A DNA stretch of 64,000 bases from Pseudomonas simiae (GTDB taxonomy: Bacteria; Pseudomonadota; Gammaproteobacteria; Pseudomonadales; Pseudomonadaceae). The stretch covers positions 434,001 to 498,000 of the forward strand of contig NZ_FOKB01000002.1 of NCBI RefSeq assembly GCF_900111895.1, read 5' to 3'. A model generated the notes under the pieces. It had not been told where the DNA came from. It ran no database searches and saw nothing but the letters and a program-made list of their open reading frames with translations. Within the stretch, counting starts at the first letter, position 1. The number at the start of each line of letters is the position of its first letter. Positions 35,608 through 45,160 of the stretch are shown here, one piece after another. Position numbers and translations under genes: made by a program.

Positions 35608-37008
35608 CTAGGCGGCCGTCTGCCGAATCGGCAACACCACGCGAAAGGTCGTGCCTTTTCCCGGTTCGCTGCTCACGCAAATATCGCCGTGGTGCTTCTT
35701 GATAATGCCGTAGGACAACGACAACCCGAGCCCCGTGCCTTCGCCCACCGGCTTGGTGGTGAAGAACGGGTCGAAGATTTTCTGCACGGTCTCCGGGGGA
35801 ATGCCACAGCCGTTGTCCGCGACTTCCAGCCAGATGTTATCGCCTTGCACGCCATTGCTGATGGTGATGGTGCCGCGCTCCGGGCCCATGGCCTGGGCGG
35901 CGTTGATAACCAGGTTCATCACCACCTGGTTGAGCTGTGAGGCCAGGCATTCGATTTCAGGCAGCGGTGTGTAATTTTTCACGACGTCGGCCTTGTACTT
36001 GAGTTCGCTGGCGACGATGTTCAGCGTTGAGTCGATGCCCTGTTGCAGGTTGGCGAATTGCCAGGTCTGGTCGTTGTCGACCCGCGAGAAGTTCTTCAGG
36101 TCCTTGACTATCTGCACCACCCGGCCGATGCCTTCCTTGGATTCCCTGATCAGGATGGGGATGTCTTCCCTGAGGAAATCCAGCTCCAGTTCAGCACGCA
36201 AGGCCTTGAGCGCGGCGCACTGCTCGGCCGCGGCGGGGCTTTCTTCGAGCTGCCGGTAGGCGTCCAGCATCCGCTGCAGTTGGTTGAAGTAGCTGTCGAG
36301 GGTGCTCAGGTTGGAGGAGATGAAGCCTACGGGGTTGTTGATCTCATGAGCGACGCCAGCTGCCAGTTGCCCCAGCGACGCGAGTTTTTCCGATTGCACC
36401 AGTTGGCTTTCCAGCTGCTTGCGCTCGTCGATTTCCAGTTGCAACGCCTCGCTGGCCTGGGTCAGTGCCTGGGTGCGCTGCGCCACCAGTTGCTCCAGGT
36501 GTATGGTTTGCAGCGAGGCGCGGCGGGCCATGTCCCATTTGTTGGCAAGCATGTTGGCCATCTGTTGCACCTCGATGTTATCGAAGGGCTTTTTCAGGAT
36601 CAGCAACCGGTCATGGCCGTTGAGGCGATACAGCAATTCATCCCAGGAGTAATCCGTATACGCGGTGCACACCACCACTTGCAGGCCGGGGTCGACGGTC
36701 CATAGCTCTTCGATGGTCTTTGCGCCGTCCCAACCTTGCGGCATGCGCATGTCGACGAATGCCAGGGCGTAGGGGCGTTTTTCCGCCATGGCGGTGGTGA
36801 GCAATTGCAGGCCTTCTTCGCCGCCATACGCCGAATGCAGCTCGAAGGTACGCACCTCGGGCTTGCTGGTGTCGCCGAACAGCGCTGACTCCATATCGTC
36901 GAGGGCCTGGTTGGTCTCGACGGTCGGCATCAGGATTTTGCGAAAATCGTCGTGAATCGACGGCGTGTCGTCGATCAACAGGATGCGCCGATTGGGAGGC
37001 TGATTCAT
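35608..37008 (-). CDS. Receiver-histidine kinase hybrid (cytoplasmic)
   Basis: A 466-aa soluble protein. An N-terminal receiver domain ([20 protein letters not shown], phospho-acceptor Asp86 in [12 protein letters not shown], Lys in LILKKPFDN) is followed by a coiled coil (about 165-210). Then come a HisKA domain with His221 in [15 protein letters not shown] and a HATPase domain with N-box [45 protein letters not shown]. It has no membrane helix. Its receiver is closely related to that of the RR-GGDEF-EAL protein at 39813-41687, sharing the [10 protein letters not shown] motif and an insert after it. ATGA overlap with the upstream kinase shows translational coupling. It probably relays phosphate within the operon's network. 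Confidence 0.92.
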   Translation of the reverse strand: MNQPPNRRILLIDDTPSIHDDFRKILMPTVETNQALDDMESALFGDTSKPEVRTFELHSAYGGEEGLQLLTTAMAEKRPYALAFVDMRMPQGWDGAKTIEELWTVDPGLQVVVCTAYTDYSWDELLYRLNGHDRLLILKKPFDNIEVQQMANMLANKWDMARRASLQTIHLEQLVAQRTQALTQASEALQLEIDERKQLESQLVQSEKLASLGQLAAGVAHEINNPVGFISSNLSTLDSYFNQLQRMLDAYRQLEESPAAAEQCAALKALRAELELDFLREDIPILIRESKEGIGRVVQIVKDLKNFSRVDNDQTWQFANLQQGIDSTLNIVASELKYKADVVKNYTPLPEIECLASQLNQVVMNLVINAAQAMGPERGTITISNGVQGDNIWLEVADNGCGIPPETVQKIFDPFFTTKPVGEGTGLGLSLSYGIIKKHHGDICVSSEPGKGTTFRVVLPIRQTAA

Positions 37009-38822
37009 GCGGGACTTCCGGCAAGGGTCATAGGGATCGTCAAGGTAAACACCGCGCCCAGGCCAGGCCCGTCGCTGTGGGCACTGAGCTGACCATTCAT
37101 TTCTACGGCGGCCAGCGCGCAGCTGTGCAGGCCGAAGCCGTGGCCTTCCTTGCGAGTGGTAAAACCGTGGGTGAAGATCCGCGTCATGTTTTCCGCGGGA
37201 ATGCCCTCGCCATCGTCCTTGACGCTGATCTGCAAGGTATTGTCCTCCAGGGGCTGGACCTTCAGGGTCATCTGCCGGGGTCGGTCACTGAGGTTGGACA
37301 TGGCGTACTTGGCGTTGCTGATCAGGTTGACCATGATCAATAGCAAGCGGTGTTTGTCGGCGAGGATTTCCGGCACCTGCGCATATTCCTTGACCACCGT
37401 GACGTGGTGACGACTCAGGGCTCCGGCGTTCATGCGCAATGCATCTTCCATCAGGCCGCTGATGTGCACCGGCTCCAGCAGTGTGGCGGCGCCGGCATAG
37501 GATTGCTGGGTGGAGACGATGTCCTTGATGTGGTCCACGCTTTTACTCAACTGCGCCAACTCGTCGGTCATGCCCTGCTGCTCAACGGCGATGGCGTCCA
37601 CCAGTTGGTTGAGATAGCCGGGCAGCAGCTTGCCTTTCTCATCTTCGGTTAGGAAGGTGCCCAGGTCGGCCTTGTGCTCATTGATCAACTGCATGGCTTT
37701 GCCCAACCCCAGGGCCTTGCTGCTGCGCAGCTTGCGCGTGACCAGTTCGGCGGAGATGTTCACGCTGTTGAGTACGTTGCCCACGTTGTGCAGCACATTG
37801 GTCGCGATTTCGGCCATGCCGGCCTGGCGTGCGCTGTCGAGTAATTCGCTCTGCGCATCCTTGAGCTGGCGGGTGCGTCGCTCCACGCGCTGCTCCAGGG
37901 TTTCGTTGGCGGCGTGCAACGCGCGATTGACCCGGTTGATTTCGGCAAAGCTGCGCAACAGGCGCACCGCCAGATAGAGCAGCAATCCCACCAGCAAGGT
38001 CGAGAAGATCAGCAGGTAGCGATGGTATTGATGGTCGATCAGGTCTGCCGCTTGCTGGTCCTGGTCGAGGTGGGTGGTCAGTGCGTCCAGGTGTTCGGCG
38101 ACGGGCACCGTGGCAATGCGCTCGAGCAGGTCGTTGACCACGGGCTGTTCGCGCAGGATCAGCGAAATGTGATTGCTGAGTATGTCCACCGGCCCTTGGA
38201 ACTCGCTGGGCAGTTGCTCCTTATTGATCGCCAGTTTGCCCAGCCCCACCAGGATATCGGCGGCGCGATCGTCGCTGGTGACTTGGGCGAACTCCAGGCT
38301 GCTGAGCAACAGGTCATAGGTGTCGGTGGCCACGTCTTGCAATTGCAGGCGGCCTTCAGCGTCAAGGCGGTTGAACTGCGCCTGGATGTCGTCTTCGGCG
38401 GTCGGCAGGAACGCCAGTGAATTACGCAGCAGCGCGTTGTGGGATTTGAATTGGTCGACCAGGCGGGCTTTTTCCTGGATCGCCGTCTGGTAAGCCGTTT
38501 GCGTGGCCTGCCAGCCGCTCAGGTTGGACGGGTTGTGGTAGGTGTCGCGGCTGTTCAGTTCGGCCCATATTCGGGTCATCTGCGTGAGTGGCGTGACCAG
38601 CGGGTCGTAGTTGTGGGTGATCGCGATGCGGGCCTTGAGGACCTCGCTGTCCCACTGCGCATTGAGCTGCTGCAGTTGGCGGATCAGATCCCGCGACTGG
38701 GTGTAGCTGGCGGTCTGATCGCGGGAAGCCTTGAGGTACAAAAACACCAGGGTCGAGGCCAGCAGCAGGGTCACCAGGCCAAGTACAACCTGGGTAAAGC
38801 GGCGACGGGAGTGAGAGGTCAT
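37005..38822 (-). CDS. Membrane sensor histidine kinase with helical periplasmic domain
   Basis: A 605-aa protein. Membrane helices are at about 8-30 (FTQVVLGLVTLLLASTLVFL) and about 270-290 (YLLIFSTLLVGLLLYLAVRL). Between them is an all-helical periplasmic sensor resembling the DAHL type (YTQSRDLIRQLQQLNAQWDS, EVLKARIAITHNYDPLV). After a coiled coil comes the kinase core: ARQAGMAEIATNVLHNVGNV with the probable phospho-His in VLHNVGN, then HATPase motifs LLIMVNLISNAKYAM, VKDDGEGIPAENM and HGFTTRKEGHGFGLHSCALA. The start overlaps the di-haem peroxidase stop (ATGA), suggesting the peroxidase state could be what the periplasmic domain reads. That link is inferred. Confidence 0.92.
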   Translation of the reverse strand: MTSHSRRRFTQVVLGLVTLLLASTLVFLYLKASRDQTASYTQSRDLIRQLQQLNAQWDSEVLKARIAITHNYDPLVTPLTQMTRIWAELNSRDTYHNPSNLSGWQATQTAYQTAIQEKARLVDQFKSHNALLRNSLAFLPTAEDDIQAQFNRLDAEGRLQLQDVATDTYDLLLSSLEFAQVTSDDRAADILVGLGKLAINKEQLPSEFQGPVDILSNHISLILREQPVVNDLLERIATVPVAEHLDALTTHLDQDQQAADLIDHQYHRYLLIFSTLLVGLLLYLAVRLLRSFAEINRVNRALHAANETLEQRVERRTRQLKDAQSELLDSARQAGMAEIATNVLHNVGNVLNSVNISAELVTRKLRSSKALGLGKAMQLINEHKADLGTFLTEDEKGKLLPGYLNQLVDAIAVEQQGMTDELAQLSKSVDHIKDIVSTQQSYAGAATLLEPVHISGLMEDALRMNAGALSRHHVTVVKEYAQVPEILADKHRLLLIMVNLISNAKYAMSNLSDRPRQMTLKVQPLEDNTLQISVKDDGEGIPAENMTRIFTHGFTTRKEGHGFGLHSCALAAVEMNGQLSAHSDGPGLGAVFTLTIPMTLAGSPA

Positions 38823-39787
38823 AGCGGCTTGCCTGCCCATTCGCCGGTCAGGGTTTTGAGAAACTGCACGATCAAGTCCCTGTCTTCCTTATTCGGATTG
38901 CGCCCCAACTGGTACTTGAACATCACATCGACGGCTTCTTCGAGGGTCTTGGCCGACGCATCGTGAAAGTACGGCGCGGTCACCGCCACGTTGCGCAGGC
39001 TGGGCACCTTGAACACATGGCGGTCCTCTTCGTCCTGGGTCACCAGATAGCGGCCCAGGTCGGCTTCGACCGGGTTGCCTCGGGCCTTGAAGTAGTCGCC
39101 CATCACACCGAATTTCTGGAACATATTACCGCCGATATTGATGCCCTGATGGCAGGCGATACAGCCGTAGTCCTTGAAGCGCTGGTAGCCATATTTTTCC
39201 TGGATTGTCAGGATCTCGGTGTTACCTAGCAGGTACTGGTCGAACCGCGAGTTGGGGCTCAGCAGTGTTTGCTCATAGGTGGCCAAGGCGTCCTGCACGT
39301 TGGCGGCGGTGATGCCATCGGGGTAGGCCTGTTTGAAAGCGGTCTGGTAGGTGGGCAGGGCGGACAGGTTCTGCACTACGGTATTCCAATCGCTGCCCAT
39401 TTCCAGGGGGCTGATCACTACCTGTTCGATCTGTGCTTGCAGGGTGTCCGACCGGCCATTCCAGAACTGCTTGAAGTTCAGGCTGGCGTTGAACACGGAA
39501 GGGGTGTTGATTGGCACCGGCTTGCCGTTGAAACCCAGGGAAAACGGCTGGTTGTCTGCACCTCCGGACGCCAGTCGATGGCAGCTGGCACAGGACAGTG
39601 TGTTATTGACCGACAGGCGCGGCTCATTGAACAGCTGGCGACCCAACTCGACTCTGGCCGGGTCCAATACGGGCACCGGTGGCAGTGGTTTGAGCGCTTC
39701 GTTCAACGGCGCGGCCAGCAACGGCTGGGCCAGCCCCGACCACACCACCAGCAGAACGCCGAAACGGTAACGTGAGACTTTGCTCAA
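38819..39787 (-). CDS. Di-haem cytochrome c peroxidase family protein
   Basis: A 322-aa periplasmic protein. I chose TTG 39787 because AAGGAG lies seven bases upstream; a GTG start at 39808 has no such site. Signal peptide ...FGVLLVVWSGLAQPLLAAP. Two haem-binding motifs, CASCH (NTLSCASCHRLASGG) and CIACH (DYGCIACHQGINIGG), plus FSLGFNGKPVPINTPSVFNA and VPSLRNVAVTAPYFHDASAK, are standard for the CcpA/MauG superfamily. Typical members reduce hydrogen peroxide with electrons from cytochrome c. Being embedded in a kinase and c-di-GMP operon suggests a sensory or regulatory use. Coupled to the next gene by ATGA overlap. Confidence 0.92.
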   Translation of the reverse strand: MSKVSRYRFGVLLVVWSGLAQPLLAAPLNEALKPLPPVPVLDPARVELGRQLFNEPRLSVNNTLSCASCHRLASGGADNQPFSLGFNGKPVPINTPSVFNASLNFKQFWNGRSDTLQAQIEQVVISPLEMGSDWNTVVQNLSALPTYQTAFKQAYPDGITAANVQDALATYEQTLLSPNSRFDQYLLGNTEILTIQEKYGYQRFKDYGCIACHQGINIGGNMFQKFGVMGDYFKARGNPVEADLGRYLVTQDEEDRHVFKVPSLRNVAVTAPYFHDASAKTLEEAVDVMFKYQLGRNPNKEDRDLIVQFLKTLTGEWAGKPL

Positions 39788-39812
39788 GCGAGCACTCCTT
39801 GCAGGCACGCGG

Positions 39813-41687
39813 CTATTGGGCAGGCATCAGTGTGGCGCTGCCCACTTGCAGCAACCGGGCGAAATCCTTCGGCGGCACCGCCTTGCTGAACAAAAAGCCC
39901 TGACCCTCTTCACACTGCTGGCTTTTCAGGAAATTCAGCTGTTCGACGGTCTCCACCCCCTCGGCGATGATGTTCAACTCCAGGCTCTTGCCCATGCCGA
40001 TGATAGCGCTTATCAGCTGGGCATCCTGGTTATTCTCGTTCAGCCCACGCACGAACGACTGGTCGATTTTCAACACATCGATGGGAAAGCGTCGCAGGTA
40101 ACTCAGGCTCGAGTAGCCCGTGCCGAAGTCATCCAGCGCCAGGCGCACGCCCATGGCCTTGATTGTTTGCAGGATCTGCACCGTGTCGTCGACATTCTGC
40201 ATCAGTACGTTTTCGGTGATTTCCAGCTCCAGCCAGGCGGGCGGCAGGCCGGTCTGCTTGAGGATCGCGGCCAGGTTGTCGACGAAGTCATGCTGGCGAA
40301 AGTCGATGGCCGATACATTCACCGCCATGTACAGCGGTGGCAGGCCCATGCCGCGCCAGGCCTGCGCCTGTTCGCAGGCCTGGTGCAGCACCCACTGCGT
40401 CAAGGGCACGATCAGCCCGCTGTCTTCGGCCACCGGAATGAAATCGCTCGGGCTGACCCACCCCGAGCGCGGCTGAAACCAGCGTATCAGCGCCTCCGCG
40501 CCGACGATTCGCCCGGAGTTGAGGTCCAGCTTGGGTTGGTAGTGCAGTACGAATTCATCCAGCTCCAAGGCCAGGCGGATCGCGCTCTCCAGATTTTGCT
40601 GGCGCCGGGCGCGCAGGTTCATGTCTTCGGTGTAGAAACTGAAATCGTTGGGGCCGCGTTCCTTGCTGGTATGCATGGCGGTTTCGGCGTGCTTGATCAA
40701 CTCCACCGTGTTGTAGCTGTCATTGGGGTAGATGCTGATGCCCAGGCTCGCCGTGATGCTCAAGTCATGCCCGGCCACATGGCGTGTGGCACTGATGGCC
40801 TTGAGCACTTTGTGCGCGATGTGCTGGGTCTGCTGCGGGTGCTGCACGTCGTGGAGCAGGATCACGAACTCATCGGAGCCGTAGCGAAACACCGAGTCGG
40901 AGCTGCGCACTGTTGCTACCAGGCTGTGGCTGACATGTTGGAGCACCTCGTCGCCCACCGGGTAACCCAGGGCATTGTTGATGCGTTTGAAACGATCGAG
41001 CCCGATAAATATCACCGCCAGTTGCGTGTCATGCCGCCGACCAAGGGCTATGGCCTGGCTAAGGCGGTCGCCGAGCAGCGTGCTGTTGGGCAGTTCTGTC
41101 AGCGCATCGTATTGCAACAGATGCGAGACCTTCAGCAGTTCCTGCACACGTTCTTCGATGGTGCGCTCCAGTGCCACCACTTTCAGGGCGACATCCTGGG
41201 CCAGCTGCCATTTCCACGTCAGGGCACTGGCCATCTGGCGGATCTCCAGATGGTCGAAGGGTTTCTTCAGAATCAGCAACTGATCGTTGTATTTCAATCG
41301 CGCCTCGATCGCTTCGAACGAATAGTCGGAATACGCGGTGCACAGGGCGATCTGCAGATTGGGGTCGACGTTCCACAGCTGTTCGATGGTTTGCAGGCCG
41401 TCCCAGCCGGGCGGCATGCGCATATCGATGAACACCATGGCATACGGAGCGTTGGCGGCCAGGGACCGGGCTACCAGTTCCAGCGCTTCCTGGCCCTGGT
41501 AGGCCGAATCCAGCACGAATGCGTGGCGCGGGGTGGCGGTGGTGCCGAACAGGGTTTCCTCAAGACTATCCAGGGATTTCTCGCCCTGGGCGTTGGCACA
41601 CAGGATCTTGCGAAAGTCATCATGGATCGACGCGCTGTCATCGACGATCAGAATACGCCGGTTGGCCCGCGCTGAGTCCGGGGTCAT
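39813..41687 (-). CDS. Response regulator with GGDEF (GSDEF variant) and EAL domains
   Basis: A 624-aa cytoplasmic protein. The receiver has Asp88 in MVFIDMRMPPGWDG and the [10 protein letters not shown] motif. The GGDEF domain (about 195-360) reads GSDEF at 270-274, a variant of the active-site loop, so cyclase activity is uncertain. The EAL domain (about 375-615) is complete: E398-A-L in AEALIRW, AVNVSAIDF, LEITENVLM, LDDFGTGYSSLSYL, LKIDQSF and IIAEGVE. c-di-GMP phosphodiesterase activity is therefore likely. It is the first gene of the minus-strand operon (GGAG before ATG), 25 bp ahead of the peroxidase gene. Output is probably set by the operon's two kinases. Confidence 0.93.
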   Translation of the reverse strand: MTPDSARANRRILIVDDSASIHDDFRKILCANAQGEKSLDSLEETLFGTTATPRHAFVLDSAYQGQEALELVARSLAANAPYAMVFIDMRMPPGWDGLQTIEQLWNVDPNLQIALCTAYSDYSFEAIEARLKYNDQLLILKKPFDHLEIRQMASALTWKWQLAQDVALKVVALERTIEERVQELLKVSHLLQYDALTELPNSTLLGDRLSQAIALGRRHDTQLAVIFIGLDRFKRINNALGYPVGDEVLQHVSHSLVATVRSSDSVFRYGSDEFVILLHDVQHPQQTQHIAHKVLKAISATRHVAGHDLSITASLGISIYPNDSYNTVELIKHAETAMHTSKERGPNDFSFYTEDMNLRARRQQNLESAIRLALELDEFVLHYQPKLDLNSGRIVGAEALIRWFQPRSGWVSPSDFIPVAEDSGLIVPLTQWVLHQACEQAQAWRGMGLPPLYMAVNVSAIDFRQHDFVDNLAAILKQTGLPPAWLELEITENVLMQNVDDTVQILQTIKAMGVRLALDDFGTGYSSLSYLRRFPIDVLKIDQSFVRGLNENNQDAQLISAIIGMGKSLELNIIAEGVETVEQLNFLKSQQCEEGQGFLFSKAVPPKDFARLLQVGSATLMPAQ

Positions 41688-41903
41688 GACGCACTCCGCG
41701 ATTGCAAAAGGCTCGACGGCATAATGATTCCTTCCCTGATTCTGCGGCTGAGCGAAGTTGTCTACTGTGACAGCATAGTCGAGTGCCTTGAAATCGAAGG
41801 CCAGTTGGCGTCAAATCGACCCCCGCGCCGCGGTCGAGGGAAGATGGCTTGGCACGATGGTCAAATGTGGTTCCATTCAGTTCAATTTGAAGGCGCAGCA
41901 GGC

Positions 41904-43205
41904 ATGGACGAACAACTTGCGACGAAACCCACGATATTACTGGTCGACGATGAAGAATCGATCCTCAACAGCCTGCGCCGCTTATTGCGCGGGCAGCCCT
42001 TCGATGTAGTCCTGGCCGGCAGCGGTGCCCAGGCCCTGGAGATCATGGCCGCCCAACCCATCGACCTGGTGATGAGCGACGCTCGTATGCCCGGTATGGA
42101 CGGTGCGCAGCTGCTGGCCGAGGTGCATCGGCTGTATCCGGCCACCAGTCGCATTCTGCTCACCGGTTACGCCGACCTGCCGACGATCGTCAAGGCCATC
42201 AACGAAGGGCAGATCCACCGCTACATCAGCAAGCCCTGGAATGACGAGGAGCTGCAGCTGGTCTTGCGCCAGACCCTGGAGCACCAGCGCCTGGAGCGCC
42301 TGACCCAGGTGCAGAACGATCAGCTCAAGCAACTGAACGCCACCCTGGAAAAACGCGTAGCGGCGCGTACCAGTGAGCTGCAGCAGACCGCCGACATGCT
42401 CGACCTGGCCTACGACGAACTCAAGCACAGCTACGTGACCGGTACCGAAGTGTTTTCGCTGTTGGCCAACCTGCGCTTGCCCAAGAACAAGCAGACCAAC
42501 CGCTCGCTGATCGAATTGGTGCGGGTCTATTGCGCCGCCCAGTCTATCGACGACGCCAGTTCGCGTGACCTGACGATGGCCGCTGCGTTGTACAACATTG
42601 GCAAACTGAGCTGGAGCGACAGCATGCTGATCGAACCGGCCGATAAGCTGCACAGCACGGATCGCGAGCGCTACCGCAGCTATCCGACCCAGAGCGAATC
42701 GTTGTTGATGACCTTGGAGCCGATGAAAGATGCGGCGCGCATCATTCGTCACCATCAGGAGCGCTGGGATGGCAGCGGTTTTCCCGACCACCTCAAGGGC
42801 GATGCGATTCCGTTCGGTTCGCGCCTTTTGAAACTGGCGGTGGACTTCATCGAGTTGCAGAAGGGGCTGATTCTTGAGCGGCAGATGAACAGTGACGAAG
42901 CGCTGCTCTATATCCGCAAATATGCCGGGCGCCTCTATGATCCCGAGCTGGTCGAGGATTTCGTTCTGGCCTGCGCCACATTCCTCAGTGATGTGACGCT
43001 GGGCGATCCCACCGTCAAGGTCCTGACCACGCGCGAACTGGCCGACGGCATGGTGCTGGCTCGCAACCTCAACGCCGACAACGGCATGTTACTGCTCAAT
43101 GCCGGCAAGGTGCTGAACCTGCCGCTGGTGGACAAGCTGATTGCGTTTGAGGCGATGGAAGGGGCGAAGTACAACGTATTTATCAAGGCGCCGGACGAGG
43201 CGTAA
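41904..43205 (+). CDS. Response regulator with degenerate HD-GYP (YN-GYP) domain
   Basis: A 433-aa protein beginning MDEQLATKPTILLVDDEESI. Receiver Asp59 in LVMSDARMPGMDGAQ; then a coiled coil (QLKQLNATLEKRVAARTSEL) and an HD-GYP-like domain. The catalytic His-Asp is replaced by Y230-N231 in AALYNIGKLSW, while RHHQERWDGSGFPDHLKGD retains the HHxxxDGxGYP-like segment. This matches the inactive 'YN-GYP' type known from P. aeruginosa PA2572, which acts without phosphodiesterase activity. It is divergent from the c-di-GMP operon, sharing a 216-bp promoter region, so the five genes probably form one network. Upstream in-frame starts exist, but MDEQ gives the normal receiver N-terminus. Confidence 0.88.
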   Translation: MDEQLATKPTILLVDDEESILNSLRRLLRGQPFDVVLAGSGAQALEIMAAQPIDLVMSDARMPGMDGAQLLAEVHRLYPATSRILLTGYADLPTIVKAINEGQIHRYISKPWNDEELQLVLRQTLEHQRLERLTQVQNDQLKQLNATLEKRVAARTSELQQTADMLDLAYDELKHSYVTGTEVFSLLANLRLPKNKQTNRSLIELVRVYCAAQSIDDASSRDLTMAAALYNIGKLSWSDSMLIEPADKLHSTDRERYRSYPTQSESLLMTLEPMKDAARIIRHHQERWDGSGFPDHLKGDAIPFGSRLLKLAVDFIELQKGLILERQMNSDEALLYIRKYAGRLYDPELVEDFVLACATFLSDVTLGDPTVKVLTTRELADGMVLARNLNADNGMLLLNAGKVLNLPLVDKLIAFEAMEGAKYNVFIKAPDEA

Positions 43206-43250
43206 GCCTTGCCGGTTATTTTCACTGACCCAATTCAAGGCTTTTACTGC

Positions 43251-43658
43251 ATGTCCACGACTATCCGCATCGCCGCCGCCCTCCTGATCGGTGGCGACGG
43301 CCACACCCTGCTGGTGCGCAAGCGCGGCACCCAGGCCTTCATGCAGCCCGGCGGCAAAATCGACGCAGGCGAGCAACCCGCCGAGGCATTGGCCCGAGAG
43401 TTGTTCGAGGAACTGAACCTGCGCATCAACCCCAGCGATGCCGCTTATCTGGGCCACTTCTCGGCCCCGGCGGCCAACGAGCCCGGCTTTACGGTGGAGG
43501 CCGAATTGTTTCAGGTCACTATCGACGTGGCGGTGACCCCCGCCGCCGAGATCGAGGAAGTGCGCTGGATCGACCCGGCCGGTGACGGTGGCCTGCAATT
43601 GGCCCCGCTGACGCGCGATCTGATCCTGCCGTTTTACCGCGCCTCGCTGACGGCATGA
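43251..43658 (+). CDS. NUDIX hydrolase
   Basis: A 135-aa protein with the Nudix box GGKIDAGEQPAEALARELFE-ELNL, matching Gx5Ex7REUxEExGU apart from the last glycine region. The domain covers the whole protein (MSTTIRIAAALLIGGDGHTL... to ILPFYRASLTA). Nudix enzymes cleave nucleoside diphosphate linked to another moiety; the substrate here is unknown. ATG 43251 is preceded by AAGG. The GNAT gene overlaps its stop (ATGA), so both are made together. Confidence 0.9.
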   Translation: MSTTIRIAAALLIGGDGHTLLVRKRGTQAFMQPGGKIDAGEQPAEALARELFEELNLRINPSDAAYLGHFSAPAANEPGFTVEAELFQVTIDVAVTPAAEIEEVRWIDPAGDGGLQLAPLTRDLILPFYRASLTA

Positions 43659-44167
43659 TCATTCGCACGCTGGGGGCCAGCGACGCCGAGGCTTATCGGG
43701 CGTTGATGCTTGAGGCCTATGGCGCCTATCCCCAGGCATTCACCTCCAGCGTGGCGGAGCGTGCGGCGATGCCGCTGAGCTGGTGGGAAAAACGCTTGAG
43801 CAGCCCCTTGGATTGCTTGCTCGGCGTTTTTGTCGGTGACGAACTGGCCGGCATTGTCGGCCTGGCGTATGAGCCGCGAGAGAAAGCGCGGCACAAGGTG
43901 ACGCTGTTCGGCATGTACGTGAACGAGGCCTATCAGCAACAGGGCCTGGGTCGTCAGTTGGTCGAGGCCGCACTGGACGAAGCACGCAAACAGCCGCGCC
44001 TCAAAGTGATCCAGCTTACGGTCACCGCCGGCAATGACGCGGCCTTTGCCCTGTATCAACGCTGCGGCTTCGTCCAATACGGCCTGGAGCCGCTGGCAGT
44101 GCGGGTCGGGGTCGATTATTTCGACAAGATCCACATGTGGCGCGAATTGCCGGGCTCCTGCAATTAG
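43655..44167 (+). CDS. GNAT family N-acetyltransferase
   Basis: A 170-aa single-domain protein. Acetyl-CoA binding motif A is seen as LFGMYVNEAYQQQGLGRQLV (Q/R-x-x-G-x-G/L type), followed by KVIQLTVTAGNDAAFALYQR and CGFVQYGLEPLAVRV. These strands are classical GNAT. The substrate is unknown. Translationally coupled to the NUDIX gene, and its stop codon meets that of the convergent metR. Confidence 0.9.
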   Translation: MIIRTLGASDAEAYRALMLEAYGAYPQAFTSSVAERAAMPLSWWEKRLSSPLDCLLGVFVGDELAGIVGLAYEPREKARHKVTLFGMYVNEAYQQQGLGRQLVEAALDEARKQPRLKVIQLTVTAGNDAAFALYQRCGFVQYGLEPLAVRVGVDYFDKIHMWRELPGSCN

Positions 44168-45093
44168 CGCACCGCGCTGACCCCATCCAGGGTGGAAAAC
44201 GACGTGTCCTTGGCCGTCAGCAAGAAATCGCGCATGTACGGTGCATCCAGCATGTCTGCACGAATCCCCGCATACAGCGTCGCAAACAACCCTTTCTCGC
44301 CCAACCGCTTGGCCTTCACATAGCCGCGCGCGCTGTACTCATGCAGCGCCCAATGGGGCATGCCGCACACACCACGGCCGCTGGCCACCAGTTGCATCAT
44401 CATCACCGACAGCTCCGATGTACGCACCTGGGCCGGTTCCACATCGGCAGGCTCGAGGAAGCGGGTGAAGATGTCCAGGCGGTCGCGTTCCACCGGGTAG
44501 GTGATCAGTGTTTCGGTCAACAAGTCTTCCGGCACGATGTACGCCTTATTCGCCAGCGCATGCTGGTTGGCGACCGCGAGCATGGCTTCGTAGGTGAACA
44601 GCGGCACATAGGTGATGCCCGGCAACTCCAGCGGGTCGGAGGTCACCACCAGGTCCAGGTCGCCTCGGGCCAGAGCTGGCAGCGGGGCAAAAGCGAAGCC
44701 GGAGGCCAGGTCCAGTTCGACCTCCGGCCAGGCGTCGCGGAACTGATCGATAGTCGGCATCAGCCACTGGAAGCAACTGTGGCATTCGATGGCCATGTGT
44801 AAACGCCCGGCGGTTCCGCCGACCAGGCGCGCAATATCACGCTCTGCGCCGCGCAGCAGCGGCAGCGTTGCGTCGGCCAGTTGCAGCAGGCGCAGGCCGG
44901 CGCTGGTGAAACGCAGCGGCTTGGTCTTGCGCACGAACAGCGGCACCCCCAGGCGTTCTTCCAGCTCTTTGAACTGGTGGGACAGGGCGGACTGCGTCAA
45001 ATGCAGGCGTTCGGCGGCTTCGACCAGGCTGTCGGCCTCGCGCAGGGCGTGCAGGGTTTTCAGGTGGCGGATTTCCAGCACCGTGGCCTCCAT
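44164..45093 (-). CDS. metR: MetR, LysR-type regulator of methionine biosynthesis
   Basis: A 309-aa LysR-type regulator. The HTH region LEIRHLKTLHALREADSLVE...LHLTQSALSHQFKELEERLG, then LFVRKTKPLRFTSAGLRLLQ, and the ligand-domain segments IECHSCFQWLMPTIDQFRDA, WPEVELDLASGF, GDLDLVVTSDPL and ETLITYPVERDRLD closely follow E. coli MetR. MetR binds homocysteine and activates metE and related genes. In many pseudomonads metE is divergent next to metR. Here it is absent from the adjacent DNA, which holds a gene relic and a giant toxin-like gene. The start region lacks a strong ribosome site; M1 could also be the Val-Leu-Glu a few codons later. Confidence 0.9.
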   Translation of the reverse strand: MEATVLEIRHLKTLHALREADSLVEAAERLHLTQSALSHQFKELEERLGVPLFVRKTKPLRFTSAGLRLLQLADATLPLLRGAERDIARLVGGTAGRLHMAIECHSCFQWLMPTIDQFRDAWPEVELDLASGFAFAPLPALARGDLDLVVTSDPLELPGITYVPLFTYEAMLAVANQHALANKAYIVPEDLLTETLITYPVERDRLDIFTRFLEPADVEPAQVRTSELSVMMMQLVASGRGVCGMPHWALHEYSARGYVKAKRLGEKGLFATLYAGIRADMLDAPYMRDFLLTAKDTSFSTLDGVSAVR

Positions 45094-45160
45094 GAGAAAT
45101 ATTGATGATTAATGCGAAGAGGGTGAGTTTGTCTCATGTTGTGCGGGTTGTCGACCTGCA

